Below, piece by piece: positions 26,924 to 36,080 of a DNA stretch of 64,000 bases. A program made the translations under genes and the position numbers. The notes beneath the pieces were generated by a model, which was given only the letters and a program-made list of their open reading frames with translations, was not told the origin of the DNA and did no database searches. The DNA comes from Chryseobacterium sp. SNU WT5 (lineage in GTDB: Bacteria; Bacteroidota; Bacteroidia; Flavobacteriales; Weeksellaceae): assembly GCF_007362475.1 (NCBI RefSeq), contig NZ_CP041687.1, positions 1,426,001-1,490,000 of the forward strand, read 5' to 3'. Within the stretch, counting starts at the first letter, position 1. The number at the start of each line of letters is the position of its first letter.

Positions 26924-29367
26924 TAATTTTTGATATAAATACGTTTTACACGTCGTGAAATTGAAGTTAGAACTTCATAAGGTATTGTTTTACAATAGTC
27001 TGCAAATTGCTCTAATGAAGGGTTTGTATTAAATATGATGACTTCTTCACCTTCTTTAGCGGCAAAATTGCCAAGATCAATCATCATCATATCCATACAA
27101 ACATTTCCTACAATCGGGAACAAGTTCTTCCGAATCCCTACAAATCCAACTTGATTACCAACTAATCTGGGAATTCCATCTGCATAACCAACCGGAATCG
27201 TAGCAATATTTGTATTTTCTTCCGGTCTGAATTTTCTGTTATAACCAACAGATTCTCCAGTATTAACTTGTGATATTTGAGATATGACCGTTTTGAAAGT
27301 TACTGCACTTCTAAGTTGGTTTTTGATTTCTTTATCTGCCGAAACTCCAACCATTCCGATGCCAATTCTTACCATATCAAATTGATAATCAGCAAAATTA
27401 ACAATTCCAGCGGTATTTAAGATATGTCTTATAGGATTTTCTACCAATCCATCTGAAAGTATTTTAGAATTTTCACTAAAACTTTGAATTTGCTGCAAGG
27501 TATATGTCTTCTCAGAATCATCATCCGCAGAAGATAGGTGACTGAAAATAGAGGTAACCCTAACATTCATCTTCTTCAACTTTTCAATGAGGTGACTTAA
27601 CTCATCTTTCTTAAAACCAAGTCGATGCATTCCTGTCTCCAACTTAATATGGATAGGATATCTGTGCTGTATTCCTTTATGGATCAACATTTCATTAAAT
27701 AATTCCAGCACTCGAAAACTGTAAATTTCTGGCTCTAAATCATAATCGATTATGATATTATAGCTATGCTGTTCGGGATTCATAACCATAATAGGTGTTG
27801 TAATCCCATTTTTACGTAAATCGACGCCTTCATCAGCGTAGGCAACCCCAAAATAATCAATGTGGTGATGTTGCAAAAATTCAGCAATTTCATAACCGCC
27901 CAGACCGTAGGAATAAGCTTTGACCATTGCCATCATTTTAGTTTCTGGTCTCAGCAAAGATTTGTGAACGTTGATGTTATGGAGGATTGCATTTAGATTA
28001 ATCTCTAAAACAGTATCATGTTTCTGAAGTTCTAAATAAGTTTTGACTTTATCGATCTCAAATTTTCGAGCACCTTTTAATAAAATAAGGTGATTTTCGA
28101 TTTGATTTAAAAACTGACTTTCAATTAGTTCTGTCGTATTTTTAAAAGTGTACGTCTTTGAACTAAAATATTTTTCCAGTTGAGTTATTTCATCACCTAT
28201 TAACAAGACATTTTCAAAATTCTGTTCGTTGGTAATTGAAATAACTTCCTGATAAAGTTGGTCTGCATTCTTTCCTTCGACAAAATCAGTAAGAACTAAT
28301 GTCTTATGTGTTTTGTTATACTCATTGATATTTTGAAAAGCTATTTTTAAAGAATCTAAGTCGAGATTAAAAGAATCATTGATTATTAAATTATTGCGAA
28401 CACCATTCACACTTTCCAAACGCATCTCCACTGCTTTTAATAAATTCAGTTTTGTAATAATTTTAGAATTTTCGAAACTAAATTCTTTCAAAACTGCTAT
28501 AACACATAAAACATTACTGATTGTGGCTTCATCTCTTTGTTGGACGGGAATGGAGATTTCTTCCTCAAAATGATGAACGATGATTTGGTGTGATCTGTCT
28601 TTCCAATTATTTTTTATATGAATATCATTGTATTTTTTAAAACCAAATGATATTAATTTTTTGCTTGAATAGATATTAGTTATTTTATTGTATACCAATT
28701 CATTATCACCATTAAAAATGATAGTTTCTGAATCTTTAAATAAAATAATTTTTTCTTGGATAAGTTCTTCAACGGTATCGAAATTTGAAGAATGTGCAGA
28801 ACCTATATGAGTCAGAATTCCAATTTGCGGCGAAAAGATATCTTCTAAGATCTCCATTTCGCAAGGTTTAGAAATTCCGACTTCGAAAATTCCTAACTGG
28901 TGTTTCTTAGAAATTTCTAGTAACGATAGTGGAAGACCTAGCTGTGAATTATAACTTTTCGGGCTTTTTACCGTAGCATAATCAAGAAATAAAGATTGAT
29001 ACAACCATTCTTTAACAATAGTTTTACCATTACTCCCTGTAATACCAATCGTTTTTAAACCAAATTGTTGAAGATGATATTTAGATAATTTTTGCAAAAA
29101 ATCAAGAGAATTATCAACGATGAGCCAGGTGATATTTTGAAATTCTGGAAGATGATGTTCAGAAATTATGATCTTAATTCCCTTCTCTATTGCTGACTGG
29201 ATATATTTTTCACCTGAATTTTTTGAAGTATTTACAGCCAGAAAAGCTGCATTCATTACAGAGAATAAGGTCCTGCTATCAAAGGTGATATTTTTAACTG
29301 CCAAATATTCTTCACCAATTAACTGAGAACCAGTAATTTCTGAAATTTGTTTGGTAGTGTAATTCAT
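26923..29367 (-). CDS. murF-alr: Bifunctional MurF ligase / alanine racemase fusion
   Basis: The 814-residue protein is a fusion. The N-terminal half is MurF-like, with the ATP loop [14 protein letters not shown] and a Mur-ligase centre (IGSAHSSNF). The C-terminal half is a PLP alanine racemase, with the lysine in [13 protein letters not shown] (near residue 485) and catalytic-Tyr region VGYNRKF. It makes D-Ala and joins D-Ala-D-Ala to UDP-MurNAc-tripeptide. This fusion is known in Bacteroidota. ATGA overlap with tdk and TAATG with the patatin gene suggest one operon. Confidence 0.95.
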   Translation of the reverse strand: MNYTTKQISEITGSQLIGEEYLAVKNITFDSRTLFSVMNAAFLAVNTSKNSGEKYIQSAIEKGIKIIISEHHLPEFQNITWLIVDNSLDFLQKLSKYHLQQFGLKTIGITGSNGKTIVKEWLYQSLFLDYATVKSPKSYNSQLGLPLSLLEISKKHQLGIFEVGISKPCEMEILEDIFSPQIGILTHIGSAHSSNFDTVEELIQEKIILFKDSETIIFNGDNELVYNKITNIYSSKKLISFGFKKYNDIHIKNNWKDRSHQIIVHHFEEEISIPVQQRDEATISNVLCVIAVLKEFSFENSKIITKLNLLKAVEMRLESVNGVRNNLIINDSFNLDLDSLKIAFQNINEYNKTHKTLVLTDFVEGKNADQLYQEVISITNEQNFENVLLIGDEITQLEKYFSSKTYTFKNTTELIESQFLNQIENHLILLKGARKFEIDKVKTYLELQKHDTVLEINLNAILHNINVHKSLLRPETKMMAMVKAYSYGLGGYEIAEFLQHHHIDYFGVAYADEGVDLRKNGITTPIMVMNPEQHSYNIIIDYDLEPEIYSFRVLELFNEMLIHKGIQHRYPIHIKLETGMHRLGFKKDELSHLIEKLKKMNVRVTSIFSHLSSADDDSEKTYTLQQIQSFSENSKILSDGLVENPIRHILNTAGIVNFADYQFDMVRIGIGMVGVSADKEIKNQLRSAVTFKTVISQISQVNTGESVGYNRKFRPEENTNIATIPVGYADGIPRLVGNQVGFVGIRKNLFPIVGNVCMDMMMIDLGNFAAKEGEEVIIFNTNPSLEQFADYCKTIPYEVLTSISRRVKRIYIKN

Positions 29368-29954
29368 TTATTTTCGTTGTTCAGAAATTCATCATTAAAA
29401 ACCCTTCTGCTCACTGCCTCGTAACTTTCTGTTTCGCCCAGTTGTACCAGGTCTGTGTTTTTTGTTGTTCTCATCGAATGATTAGCAAGATTTCCAGTTC
29501 TCTTACAAATAGCGTGAACCTTTGTCACGTACTCAGCTGTTGCCATTAAATTCGGCATTGGTCCAAAAGGACGACCCATAAAATCCATATCTAAACCTGC
29601 AATAACAACTCTTATACCACTATTTGCTAACTTGTTAGCTACTTCAACAATACTCTCATCAAAAAATTGAGCTTCATCAATACCTACCACGTCGCAATTG
29701 GGACCCAAAAGCAATATTTCGCTTGGACTTTGTACGGGCGTACTGCGGATTTTATTTTGATTGTGAGAAACGACTTCTTCGTTCGCATATCTCGTATCAA
29801 GTTTTGGTTTAAAAATCTCTACATTTTGTCCAGCCATTTCCGCACGTCTTAACCTTCGGATGAGTTCCTCCGTTTTTCCAGAAAACATAGAGCCGCAGAT
29901 TACTTCCATCCAACCGCTTTGTTTCGCGTGATTTATTGTATTTTCTAAAAACAT
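29364..29954 (-). CDS. tdk: Thymidine kinase
   Basis: The 196-residue type II thymidine kinase has P-loop [16 protein letters not shown] (about residues 21-36), the DEAQFFDE Walker B, and the lasso region [21 protein letters not shown]. It phosphorylates thymidine for dTTP salvage. It heads a minus-strand operon with murF-alr, the patatin gene and ybeY, divergent from the gene at 30013. Confidence 0.96.
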   Translation of the reverse strand: MFLENTINHAKQSGWMEVICGSMFSGKTEELIRRLRRAEMAGQNVEIFKPKLDTRYANEEVVSHNQNKIRSTPVQSPSEILLLGPNCDVVGIDEAQFFDESIVEVANKLANSGIRVVIAGLDMDFMGRPFGPMPNLMATAEYVTKVHAICKRTGNLANHSMRTTKNTDLVQLGETESYEAVSRRVFNDEFLNNENK

Positions 29955-30012
29955 TTGTTAAATTAGCCGTAAGATTTAAAAGGTCAAAATTACGGAAATT
30001 TAATAAGATTCT

Positions 30013-30993
30013 ATGATGCCACAACTCCAAGATATAAAGGAAAAAATGTTTTATGAAACAAAAAGTATTCTAGAATCGATCTCACAAATTAATTCTGCAG
30101 ATGATCTTTTGGCTAACCAGAAATTATTCTCGGAAATGTCTGATAGAATAGCTTTTCTAAAGATACTGGCTGAAAACGAACATGCTTTTAAATCAATTCT
30201 TAATTCTACAGAAGTTAAGAGTTTTGAGCATCAAAATTTAAATATACCCGATGATGCTTCGCTCGTTTCAGAAGATGATACTGAAAGTATAATCGAAGAG
30301 AAAGTTCTATTTGAAAACGAGCTGAATAATATCGACAATCATGATGCAAATGAAAATCACACTTTTAATTCTGAATCTGATCAATCGTTTGTAGAACATA
30401 AGTTGGAGTCCGATACACAGGAAAACTCTACGCTTATTAGGGATGAGAAAGAACATGACGAGGATATTTCACTTTTAGAGGAAAAAAGAGCACTTTCAGA
30501 AAAAGAAGTGCACCGTAGGGAAATAGTGGAATTCACCGCACATAAAACTACCACTCCTGAATTTGCTGATAATTCGACCGAATATGTAGATTCGCCGAAG
30601 GTGCAAACAGAAAAGAAATTTAAACTTTCAAACATTAAAGGAATAAAAGCCGTTCAACATTTGTTTGATAATGATCCTGTGGAAGATGAAGAAGGTAAAA
30701 TCGCTCCAGAACCCAAAAGTCTCTTAAAATCAAATGTGCAAACCGATTTTATGGAAGCAGAAAAAAAGAAGCCTGAATTCAGAATTGATCTTAATGATAA
30801 AGTTGCATTTACAAAGATTTTATTCGCTGGAAATGATGAAGAGTTACAAACCACAGTAGCTAAATTAAATAGCTTCAGTAATTTGGAAGATGCAAAACAA
30901 TATCTTAGTGAAGTTTATTACCAAAAAGATTGGAACAAGGTAGATGAATATGCACAGCGACTCTGGAATTTGGTCGAAAATAAATTTATGTAA
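30013..30993 (+). CDS. Hypothetical acidic cytoplasmic protein
   Basis: The 326-residue protein has no signal peptide or membrane segment. The N-terminal part (about residues 1-60) is helical, a long acidic low-complexity centre (about 70-210) follows, and the ordered C-terminus (VAFTKILFAGNDEELQTTVAKLNSFSNLEDAKQYLSEVYYQKDW, about 260-325) looks like a conserved small domain. Its family is not recognised. It lies 16 bp before the MurC-like ligase gene, so the two may be co-transcribed. Confidence 0.65.
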   Translation: MMPQLQDIKEKMFYETKSILESISQINSADDLLANQKLFSEMSDRIAFLKILAENEHAFKSILNSTEVKSFEHQNLNIPDDASLVSEDDTESIIEEKVLFENELNNIDNHDANENHTFNSESDQSFVEHKLESDTQENSTLIRDEKEHDEDISLLEEKRALSEKEVHRREIVEFTAHKTTTPEFADNSTEYVDSPKVQTEKKFKLSNIKGIKAVQHLFDNDPVEDEEGKIAPEPKSLLKSNVQTDFMEAEKKKPEFRIDLNDKVAFTKILFAGNDEELQTTVAKLNSFSNLEDAKQYLSEVYYQKDWNKVDEYAQRLWNLVENKFM

Positions 30994-31009
30994 GATCTGA
31001 AAAAGCAAT

Positions 31010-32386
31010 ATGATAAAAAATATAAAAGATTTTCAAAACGTCTTCTTTATTGGCGTGGCGGGAGTCGGAATGAGCGCCATTGCTCAATATTTAAAAGGAA
31101 TTGGGAAAGAAGTTAGCGGAAGCGATCGTTATTTTCATCCTGGGGAATACAACAAAACCAAAGAACAATTGGAAGCTGAAGGAATCAATTGTTTTCTTCA
31201 AGACGGAAGTGGAATTACAGAGAAAACCGATTTAATTGTAGTTTCTACGGCGATTGAAGATACGGTTTATGAAGTTCAGAAAGCGAAAGAACTTGGCATT
31301 CCGATTAGCAAAAGAAGCGAGTTATTATCGATTATTGCTAAAAGCAAAAAGACAATTGCAGTTGCCGGAACTTCCGGAAAATCGACAACCTCTGCGATGT
31401 TATATCAAATTTTATTAGATGCGAATTTAGAACCGAGTATTATTTCCGGAGCTGGATTAACGAGCATAATCAAACAAGGAAAAATTGGAAATGCCGCTGT
31501 CGGAAAAGGAGATTGGTTAATCATTGAAGCTGATGAAAGCGACGGTTCGGTTGTTCAATATGAACCAGAAATCGGATTGCTTTTAAATATTGATAAAGAC
31601 CATCAAGAGATTGATGAATTGATTGAGCTATTCACCACTTTTAAAAACAATACCAATAGTTTATTCGTTGTAAATCAATCAAATACATTGGCCAAGTCAT
31701 TGTCAACAAATTCGAAAAATGATTTTGGATTTAAAGATAAAAATGCAGGATATTCTGCTGAAAATTTTAAACAAGAAGGGTTGTTTTTAACGTTTGAAGT
31801 TTTGAATCAGAAATTTCAAATGAATTCATTGGGACAACATTCCGTTGAAAATGCTACAGCTGCAATTGCAGTGGCGAATCAAATCGGAATCGATTTAAAA
31901 ACTTGTGCTGAAAGTTTAGCAATGTATGAAGGGATTTATAGGCGTCATCAAATCTTAGGACAGAAAAATGGAGTGTGGGTAATTGATGATTACGCACATA
32001 ATCCCGCAAAATGTGCCGCTTCGATTAAAGCGTGTCAACCTTTAGCAGAAAAAGTTATTGCATGGTTTCAACCGCATGGTTACAAGCCAACGCGATTTTT
32101 GAAAGACGACTTTATTCAGGAAATTGCAGATGCATTAAGACCTCAAGATGAAATATGGATGAGCGAAATTTTCTACGCTGGAGGAACTGCAATAAAAGAT
32201 ATTTCTGCCAATGAATTAATTGAAGGAATTAAAGCAAAAGATAAAAAAGCCCATTTTGTCGAGGACAGAAATGATTTGTTAGAAGCGCTAAAACCAAAAT
32301 TGAATCCAGGAACAGTTTTGCTTTTAATGGGCGCGAGAGATCCAAGTTTGGAGACTTTCTGTAAAGAATTGTTTGAAAATTTGTAA
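31010..32386 (+). CDS. MurC-like UDP-N-acetylmuramate ligase
   Basis: The 458-residue Mur ligase has the MurC-type N-terminus FFIGVAGVGMSAIAQYLKGIG, ATP loop VAGTSGKSTTSAML (about residues 119-132), EADESDGS, and C-terminal DDYAHNPAKCAASIKACQPL. It would add L-Ala (or a peptide) to UDP-MurNAc. The AGTSGKST loop and the absence of a mur-gene cluster around it suggest it may be a second MurC/Mpl-type ligase rather than the main MurC. Repeats and a transposase remnant follow. Confidence 0.8.
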   Translation: MIKNIKDFQNVFFIGVAGVGMSAIAQYLKGIGKEVSGSDRYFHPGEYNKTKEQLEAEGINCFLQDGSGITEKTDLIVVSTAIEDTVYEVQKAKELGIPISKRSELLSIIAKSKKTIAVAGTSGKSTTSAMLYQILLDANLEPSIISGAGLTSIIKQGKIGNAAVGKGDWLIIEADESDGSVVQYEPEIGLLLNIDKDHQEIDELIELFTTFKNNTNSLFVVNQSNTLAKSLSTNSKNDFGFKDKNAGYSAENFKQEGLFLTFEVLNQKFQMNSLGQHSVENATAAIAVANQIGIDLKTCAESLAMYEGIYRRHQILGQKNGVWVIDDYAHNPAKCAASIKACQPLAEKVIAWFQPHGYKPTRFLKDDFIQEIADALRPQDEIWMSEIFYAGGTAIKDISANELIEGIKAKDKKAHFVEDRNDLLEALKPKLNPGTVLLLMGARDPSLETFCKELFENL

Positions 32387-32404
32387 TATAAAATAGGAAC
32401 TGAA

Positions 32405-32506
32405 GCCTAAGATTAAAATCTCAGGCAAGAATATTGGCGGTTGCTATGCAACTGACAATTGAGTCACATAACGACGACCGATATCCCAGCGTTGGAATTT
32501 ATTCCC
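32405..32506 (+). repeat. 102-bp structured REP-like repeat, left copy
   Basis: This segment aligns without gaps to 33059-33160, at roughly 80% identity by eye. It starts with a hairpin (GCCTAAGATT ... AATCTCAGGC). Next is a potential three-way junction: outer stem ATTGG/CCGAT, hairpin GTTGC-TAT-GCAAC, and a second hairpin that is mismatched in this copy. It ends with TGGAATTTATTCC. It flanks the transposase remnant in direct orientation. Confidence 0.75.
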
Positions 32507-32547
32507 ATGCGACCAATAACGTTATTATAACATTGAGATATTTCAAA

Positions 32548-33009
32548 ATGCCCAACACATATGTTCAATTATAAGTGCAGACGGTTTTTGCTGTAAAATA
32601 CAGGAGAGCTATAATTAAGGAGCATTTTAGAAAAGAATTACACGCAGTAGTTGGGAATTTGATCAATGAGACAGGATGTAAAACAATCATTGTGAATGGA
32701 GTAGATGACCATATTCATTGTTTTTTTTCTTTGAAATCTTCAATTTCGCTTTCTGAGGTGATGAAAAGTGTAAAAGCAAAATCCTCAAAATGGGTTAATG
32801 AAAGTGGATTTTTAGAAGAACGGTTTGAATGGCAAAGAGGATTTGGCGGATTTAGCTACAGCCAATCTGCCATCAGCAACGTTTATAAATATATTCAGAA
32901 TCAAGAAGAACATCATAAGAAGGAAAACTTTAAAGCAGAATATCAAAAACTATTAAAGGAATTTGAGATCGAGTATAATGAAAATTATTGGTTTGAGGAT
33001 TTAATTTAA
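32548..33009 (+). pseudogene. tnpA: Interrupted IS200/RAYT-type Y1 transposase
   Basis: Starting at ATG 32548 the frame reads MPNTYVQL, then TAA (32572-32574), and continues in the same frame as VQTVFAVKYRRAII. MPNTYVQL-x-VQTVFAVKYR is the usual uninterrupted start of this family, so the TAA is a nonsense mutation. The rest (144 codons from GTG 32575) keeps the HUH motif (DDHIHCFFS), a candidate catalytic Tyr in SNVYKYIQNQEEHH and the WQRGFGGFSYS motif. GTG restart would drop only the first beta-strand, so residual activity cannot be fully excluded. Confidence 0.8.
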
Positions 33010-33058
33010 AGAATAGATTAATTTTGCCTGAGATTACAAATGAAAAATGATATCTAAA

Positions 33059-33160
33059 ACCTGAGATTAAAATCTCAGGCAAGAAGATCGGCCGTTGCTG
33101 TGCAACTCACAACCCAGTCGCAGAGCGACGACCGATATAATAACGTTGGAATTTATTCCA
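33059..33160 (+). repeat. 102-bp structured REP-like repeat, right copy
   Basis: The right copy is better paired than the left. It has the hairpin CCTGAGATT/AATCTCAGG, then the outer stem ATCGG/CCGAT enclosing two 5-bp hairpins with 3-nt loops (GTTGC-TGT-GCAAC and GTCGC-AGA-GCGAC), then the near-palindrome TGGAATTTATTCCA. It ends 11 bp before the rsmI start codon, so it probably forms the rsmI leader. Confidence 0.75.
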
Positions 33161-33171
33161 AAAAAAGAAAA

Positions 33172-33906
33172 ATGAGCGGAATCCTATATTTTGTACCAAC
33201 ACCGATTGGAAACTTAGAAGACATGACTTTCAGAGCGGTAAGAATTCTGAAAGAGGTTGATTATATTTTATGTGAAGATACCCGGACTTCAGGTTTTCTT
33301 TTAAAGCATTATGAAATATCTAAACCTCTGAAATCGTATCATTTACACAACGAACATCATACCACGCAGAAAGTAATTGATGATTTAAAAAACGGACAGA
33401 ACATCGCAATAATTACCGATGCCGGAACGCCTGGAATTTCAGATCCTGGTTATCTTTTGGCAAAAGCTGTTTCAGATGACAATTTAGAAATGCAGTGTTT
33501 ACCAGGAGCAACAGCATTTGTTCCAGCTCTTGTTGTTTCTGGATTACCGAATAATGAATTTTTATTTGCCGGATTTTTACCCCAGAAAAAAGGAAGACAA
33601 ACCAAACTAAAGCAGTTAGCAGAAGAGAAGAAAACAATTATTCTCTACGAAAGTCCGCACAAGATTAATACGACTTTAGAACAGATCAAAGAATTTTTCG
33701 GTGAAGAAACAAAAGTGAGTTTAAGCCGTGAAATTTCAAAGAAATTTGAAGAAACTAAACGCGGAACTATCAATGAGTTAATTGACTTTTCCAAAAGCAA
33801 AACTTTAAAAGGAGAGATTGTTTTAGTGATCAATAATGTTGAAAGTAAAGAAGATGAAAGTGAAAAGCCTTTGTCCAAAAACAAATATAAAAACTTAGAT
33901 AAATAA
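33172..33906 (+). CDS. rsmI: 16S rRNA 2'-O-ribose C1402 methyltransferase RsmI
   Basis: The start was placed at 33172 (MSGILYFVPTPIGNLEDMTFRA, 244 aa). A longer frame from 33100 would translate the repeat element. The tetrapyrrole-methylase fold motifs VPTPIGNLEDMTFRAVRIL, CEDTRTSGFLLKHY, TDAGTPGISDPGYLL and LPGATAFVPALVVSGLP are diagnostic. It methylates C1402 of 16S rRNA using SAM. fabG follows after 11 bp. Confidence 0.95.
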   Translation: MSGILYFVPTPIGNLEDMTFRAVRILKEVDYILCEDTRTSGFLLKHYEISKPLKSYHLHNEHHTTQKVIDDLKNGQNIAIITDAGTPGISDPGYLLAKAVSDDNLEMQCLPGATAFVPALVVSGLPNNEFLFAGFLPQKKGRQTKLKQLAEEKKTIILYESPHKINTTLEQIKEFFGEETKVSLSREISKKFEETKRGTINELIDFSKSKTLKGEIVLVINNVESKEDESEKPLSKNKYKNLDK

Positions 33907-33917
33907 ACTACAAGAAT

Positions 33918-34661
33918 ATGGGATTATTAGAAGGGAAAGTTGCCCTAATTACGGGTGCAACTCGAGGAATCGGAAAAGGAATTGCAGAAGTTTTCGCTAA
34001 ACAAGGAGCACACGTTGCTTTTACTTATGCCGGTTCAGTTGATAAAGCGAAAGTCTTAGAAGAAGAATTAGGAAAAATAACCAAGGTGAAATCTTACCAA
34101 TCAGATGCGTCGGATTATGATGCTGCTCAACAATTAGCAGCAGATGTAATTGCTGACTTCGGGAAAATCGATATTTTAATTAACAATGCTGGGATTACCC
34201 GTGATAATTTGATGTTGAGAATGTCCAAAGAGGATTGGGATACGATTATGAAAGTGAATTTGGATTCGGTTTTCAACCTAACGAAAGCGGTGATCAAGCC
34301 AATGATGAAAGCGAGATCTGGTTCGATTATCAATATGACTTCCGTTGTGGGCATCAAAGGAAATGCTGGTCAGGCAAATTATGCCGCCTCAAAAGCCGGT
34401 GTCATTGGTTTTTCCAAATCAATTGCTCTTGAATTAGGTTCTCGAAATATCCGTTGCAACGCGATTGCTCCAGGATTTATTGAAACTGAAATGACCGCAG
34501 CTTTAGATGAAAAAACTGTTCAGGGATGGAGAGATTCAATTCCGTTGAGACGTGGTGGCCAACCCGAGGATGTTGCCAATGCATGCGTTTTCTTAGCGAG
34601 TGATATGTCGTCTTACATAAGTGGGCAAGTACTGAATGTTGACGGTGGAATGTTAACTTAA
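33918..34661 (+). CDS. fabG: 3-oxoacyl-[acyl-carrier-protein] reductase FabG
   Basis: The 247-residue SDR has TGATRGIGKGIAEVF (residues 13-27), NNAGITRDNLMLRM and catalytic Ser/Tyr/Lys in NMTSVVGIKGNAGQANYAASKAG. The IRCNAIAPGFIETEM and C-terminal ISGQVLNVDGGM motifs are typical of FabG. It reduces beta-ketoacyl-ACP in fatty acid elongation. It is probably co-transcribed with rsmI and followed by a hairpin terminator. Confidence 0.95.
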   Translation: MGLLEGKVALITGATRGIGKGIAEVFAKQGAHVAFTYAGSVDKAKVLEEELGKITKVKSYQSDASDYDAAQQLAADVIADFGKIDILINNAGITRDNLMLRMSKEDWDTIMKVNLDSVFNLTKAVIKPMMKARSGSIINMTSVVGIKGNAGQANYAASKAGVIGFSKSIALELGSRNIRCNAIAPGFIETEMTAALDEKTVQGWRDSIPLRRGGQPEDVANACVFLASDMSSYISGQVLNVDGGMLT

Positions 34662-34688
34662 AACTTTTAGAAGCTACTAATCATAAAA

Positions 34689-34783
34689 ACCCGGGCCGCT
34701 CTCCACTATACCTGCCTGTCGGCAGACAGGTCTTTTTTCGTCGTTGCTCCTCAATAAAGGATGCCGGTATGATCAGGGCTAAA
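34689..34783 (-). repeat. Dispersed intergenic repeat, copy B
   Basis: Read on the minus strand: TAGCCCTGATCATACCGGCATCC-type left arm, then GACGAAAAAAGA, a GC-rich hairpin, and TATAGTGGAGAGCGGCCCGGG. It shares the CGG-ATCCTTT and AAAAAAGA...AGCGG layout with 4757-4835, and the TATAGTGGAGAGCGG block with the degenerate copy near 49692. The family resembles multicopy intergenic repeats I recall from flavobacterial genomes. Confidence 0.5.
34715..34738 (+). terminator. Intrinsic terminator of rsmI-fabG
   Basis: The hairpin CCTGTC-GGCA-GACAGG (34715-34730) is followed by a T-run (34731-34738). It lies inside the dispersed repeat, so the repeat appears to serve as the terminator. Confidence 0.7.
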
Positions 34784-34800
34784 TTAATGTTTACATTTTT

Positions 34801-34841
34801 CTTACTAACAATTCCGACAGCATAGTTGTTAGTAAGTTTTT
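34801..34841 (+). promoter_or_regulatory. Strong hairpin upstream of egtB (terminator or leader element)
   Basis: A perfect 11-bp stem (CTTACTAACAA 34801-34811 with 34826-34836) with a 14-nt loop, followed by TTTTTG. It could be a second terminator for upstream transcription or an attenuator in the egtB leader, about 90 nt before the egtB start. Confidence 0.5.
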
Positions 34842-34928
34842 GTACTAATTTTTAAAGATTAGTTGGTTAGTTGCCGTTTGCGGAATATTATTTGTATTCC
34901 TTTCTGCTTATAATTGATCCTGATTATT

Positions 34929-36080
34929 ATGAGCGAATTATTACAGTTATTTAAAAACACAAGATCGCATTCTGTAGCGCTCTGCGAACCTCTCGAAATA
35001 GAAGACTATATTCCGCAACCAGTCGACTTTGCCAGTCCTCCAAAATGGCATCTCAGCCATTCTACTTGGTTTTTTGAGGAAATGATTTTAAAAAAATTTG
35101 TTGCTGATTATAAAGTATTTAATCCTCACTATTCATTTTTATTCAACAGCTACTATCAAACGGTCGGCGAAAGAGCAATTAGAACCGAACGTGGAACAAT
35201 CACCAGACCTACAGTCGACGAAGTGTACTCATATCGAAAATATGTTGACAGCCAGATTGATAAATTACTGCAAAATCCTATCAGCGAAGATTTAGAAGAA
35301 CTCCTAATTTTGGGAATTAATCATGAGCAGCAGCATCAGGAACTTTTAATTACCGATTTAAAACATACTTTTTCTTACAATCCAAGATATCCCGTTTATA
35401 AAGAAAACTTCAATCTCACCGCTCAGAAAAACGATGCAGATTGTTGGTTAGAAATTTCGGAAGGCATTTACCAAATTGGGTTTGAGGGTGAAGGTTTTCA
35501 TTTCGACAATGAGAAAGGACGACACAAAGTTTTTTTACATGATTTTGAAATTTCCAAATCCTTAGTTACCAATGCAGAATTCCTAGAATTTATGGAAGCT
35601 GGCGGATATGAAAATTTTAAATACTGGTTAGATGAAGGCTGGAATTGGGTGAATGAAAACCAAATTAAGTCACCCCTTTATTGGACAAAAATTGAAGACA
35701 CTTGGAATTCCTTTACGTTAGAAGGTTTGAAGCCTGTTGAGCCAGATCATATTCTAACCCACATTTCTTTCTACGAAGCTCAAGCATTCGCAACCTGGAA
35801 AGGTTTAAGATTACCCACAGAGTTTGAGTGGGAAGCCGCCGCAGATCAATTGAACTGGGGAAAAAGATGGGAGTGGACTTATTCTGCCTATCTTCCTTAT
35901 CCACAATTTCAGATTGCTGAAGGAGCAGTCGGCGAATATAATGGGAAGTTCATGGTGAGCCAAATGGTTTTGCGTGGTGCTTCTACGGCAACTCCAAAAG
36001 GTCATCAGAGAAAAACCTATAGAAACTTTTTCCATCCAAAACACAGATGGCAAATAACCGGCATAAGATTAGCAAAATGA
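34929..36080 (+). CDS. egtB: Ergothioneine biosynthesis protein EgtB (iron-dependent sulfoxide synthase)
   Basis: The start was set at 34929 (MSELLQLFKN, 383 aa). The N-terminal DinB-like domain carries the iron ligands HLSHSTWFFEE (near residue 45) and NHEQQHQELLITD (near 135). The C-terminal half is a formylglycine-generating-enzyme/SUMF1 domain with LRLPTEFEWEAAA and RKTYRNFFHPKHRWQITGIRL. EgtB joins trimethylhistidine to a thiol donor with O2. The stop overlaps egtD by 4 bp (ATGA). Confidence 0.92.
   Translation: MSELLQLFKNTRSHSVALCEPLEIEDYIPQPVDFASPPKWHLSHSTWFFEEMILKKFVADYKVFNPHYSFLFNSYYQTVGERAIRTERGTITRPTVDEVYSYRKYVDSQIDKLLQNPISEDLEELLILGINHEQQHQELLITDLKHTFSYNPRYPVYKENFNLTAQKNDADCWLEISEGIYQIGFEGEGFHFDNEKGRHKVFLHDFEISKSLVTNAEFLEFMEAGGYENFKYWLDEGWNWVNENQIKSPLYWTKIEDTWNSFTLEGLKPVEPDHILTHISFYEAQAFATWKGLRLPTEFEWEAAADQLNWGKRWEWTYSAYLPYPQFQIAEGAVGEYNGKFMVSQMVLRGASTATPKGHQRKTYRNFFHPKHRWQITGIRLAK

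Larger units (their letters stand above)
32405..33160 (+). mobile_element. REP-associated tyrosine transposase (RAYT/IS200-like) unit with flanking direct repeats
   Basis: The unit consists of a Y1 HUH transposase frame (32548-33009) between two direct copies of a 102-bp structured repeat (32405-32506 and 33059-33160). An extra partial copy of the first hairpin arm (GCCTGAGATTA) lies at 33026-33036. No target-site duplication is visible, as expected for this class. The transposase is interrupted by a nonsense codon, so the unit is probably immobile. Confidence 0.7.

Noticed and set aside
33100-33171. N-terminal extension of RsmI to 33100
   Set aside because: It is translated repeat DNA; the family start MSGILYFVPTPIG is at 33172.
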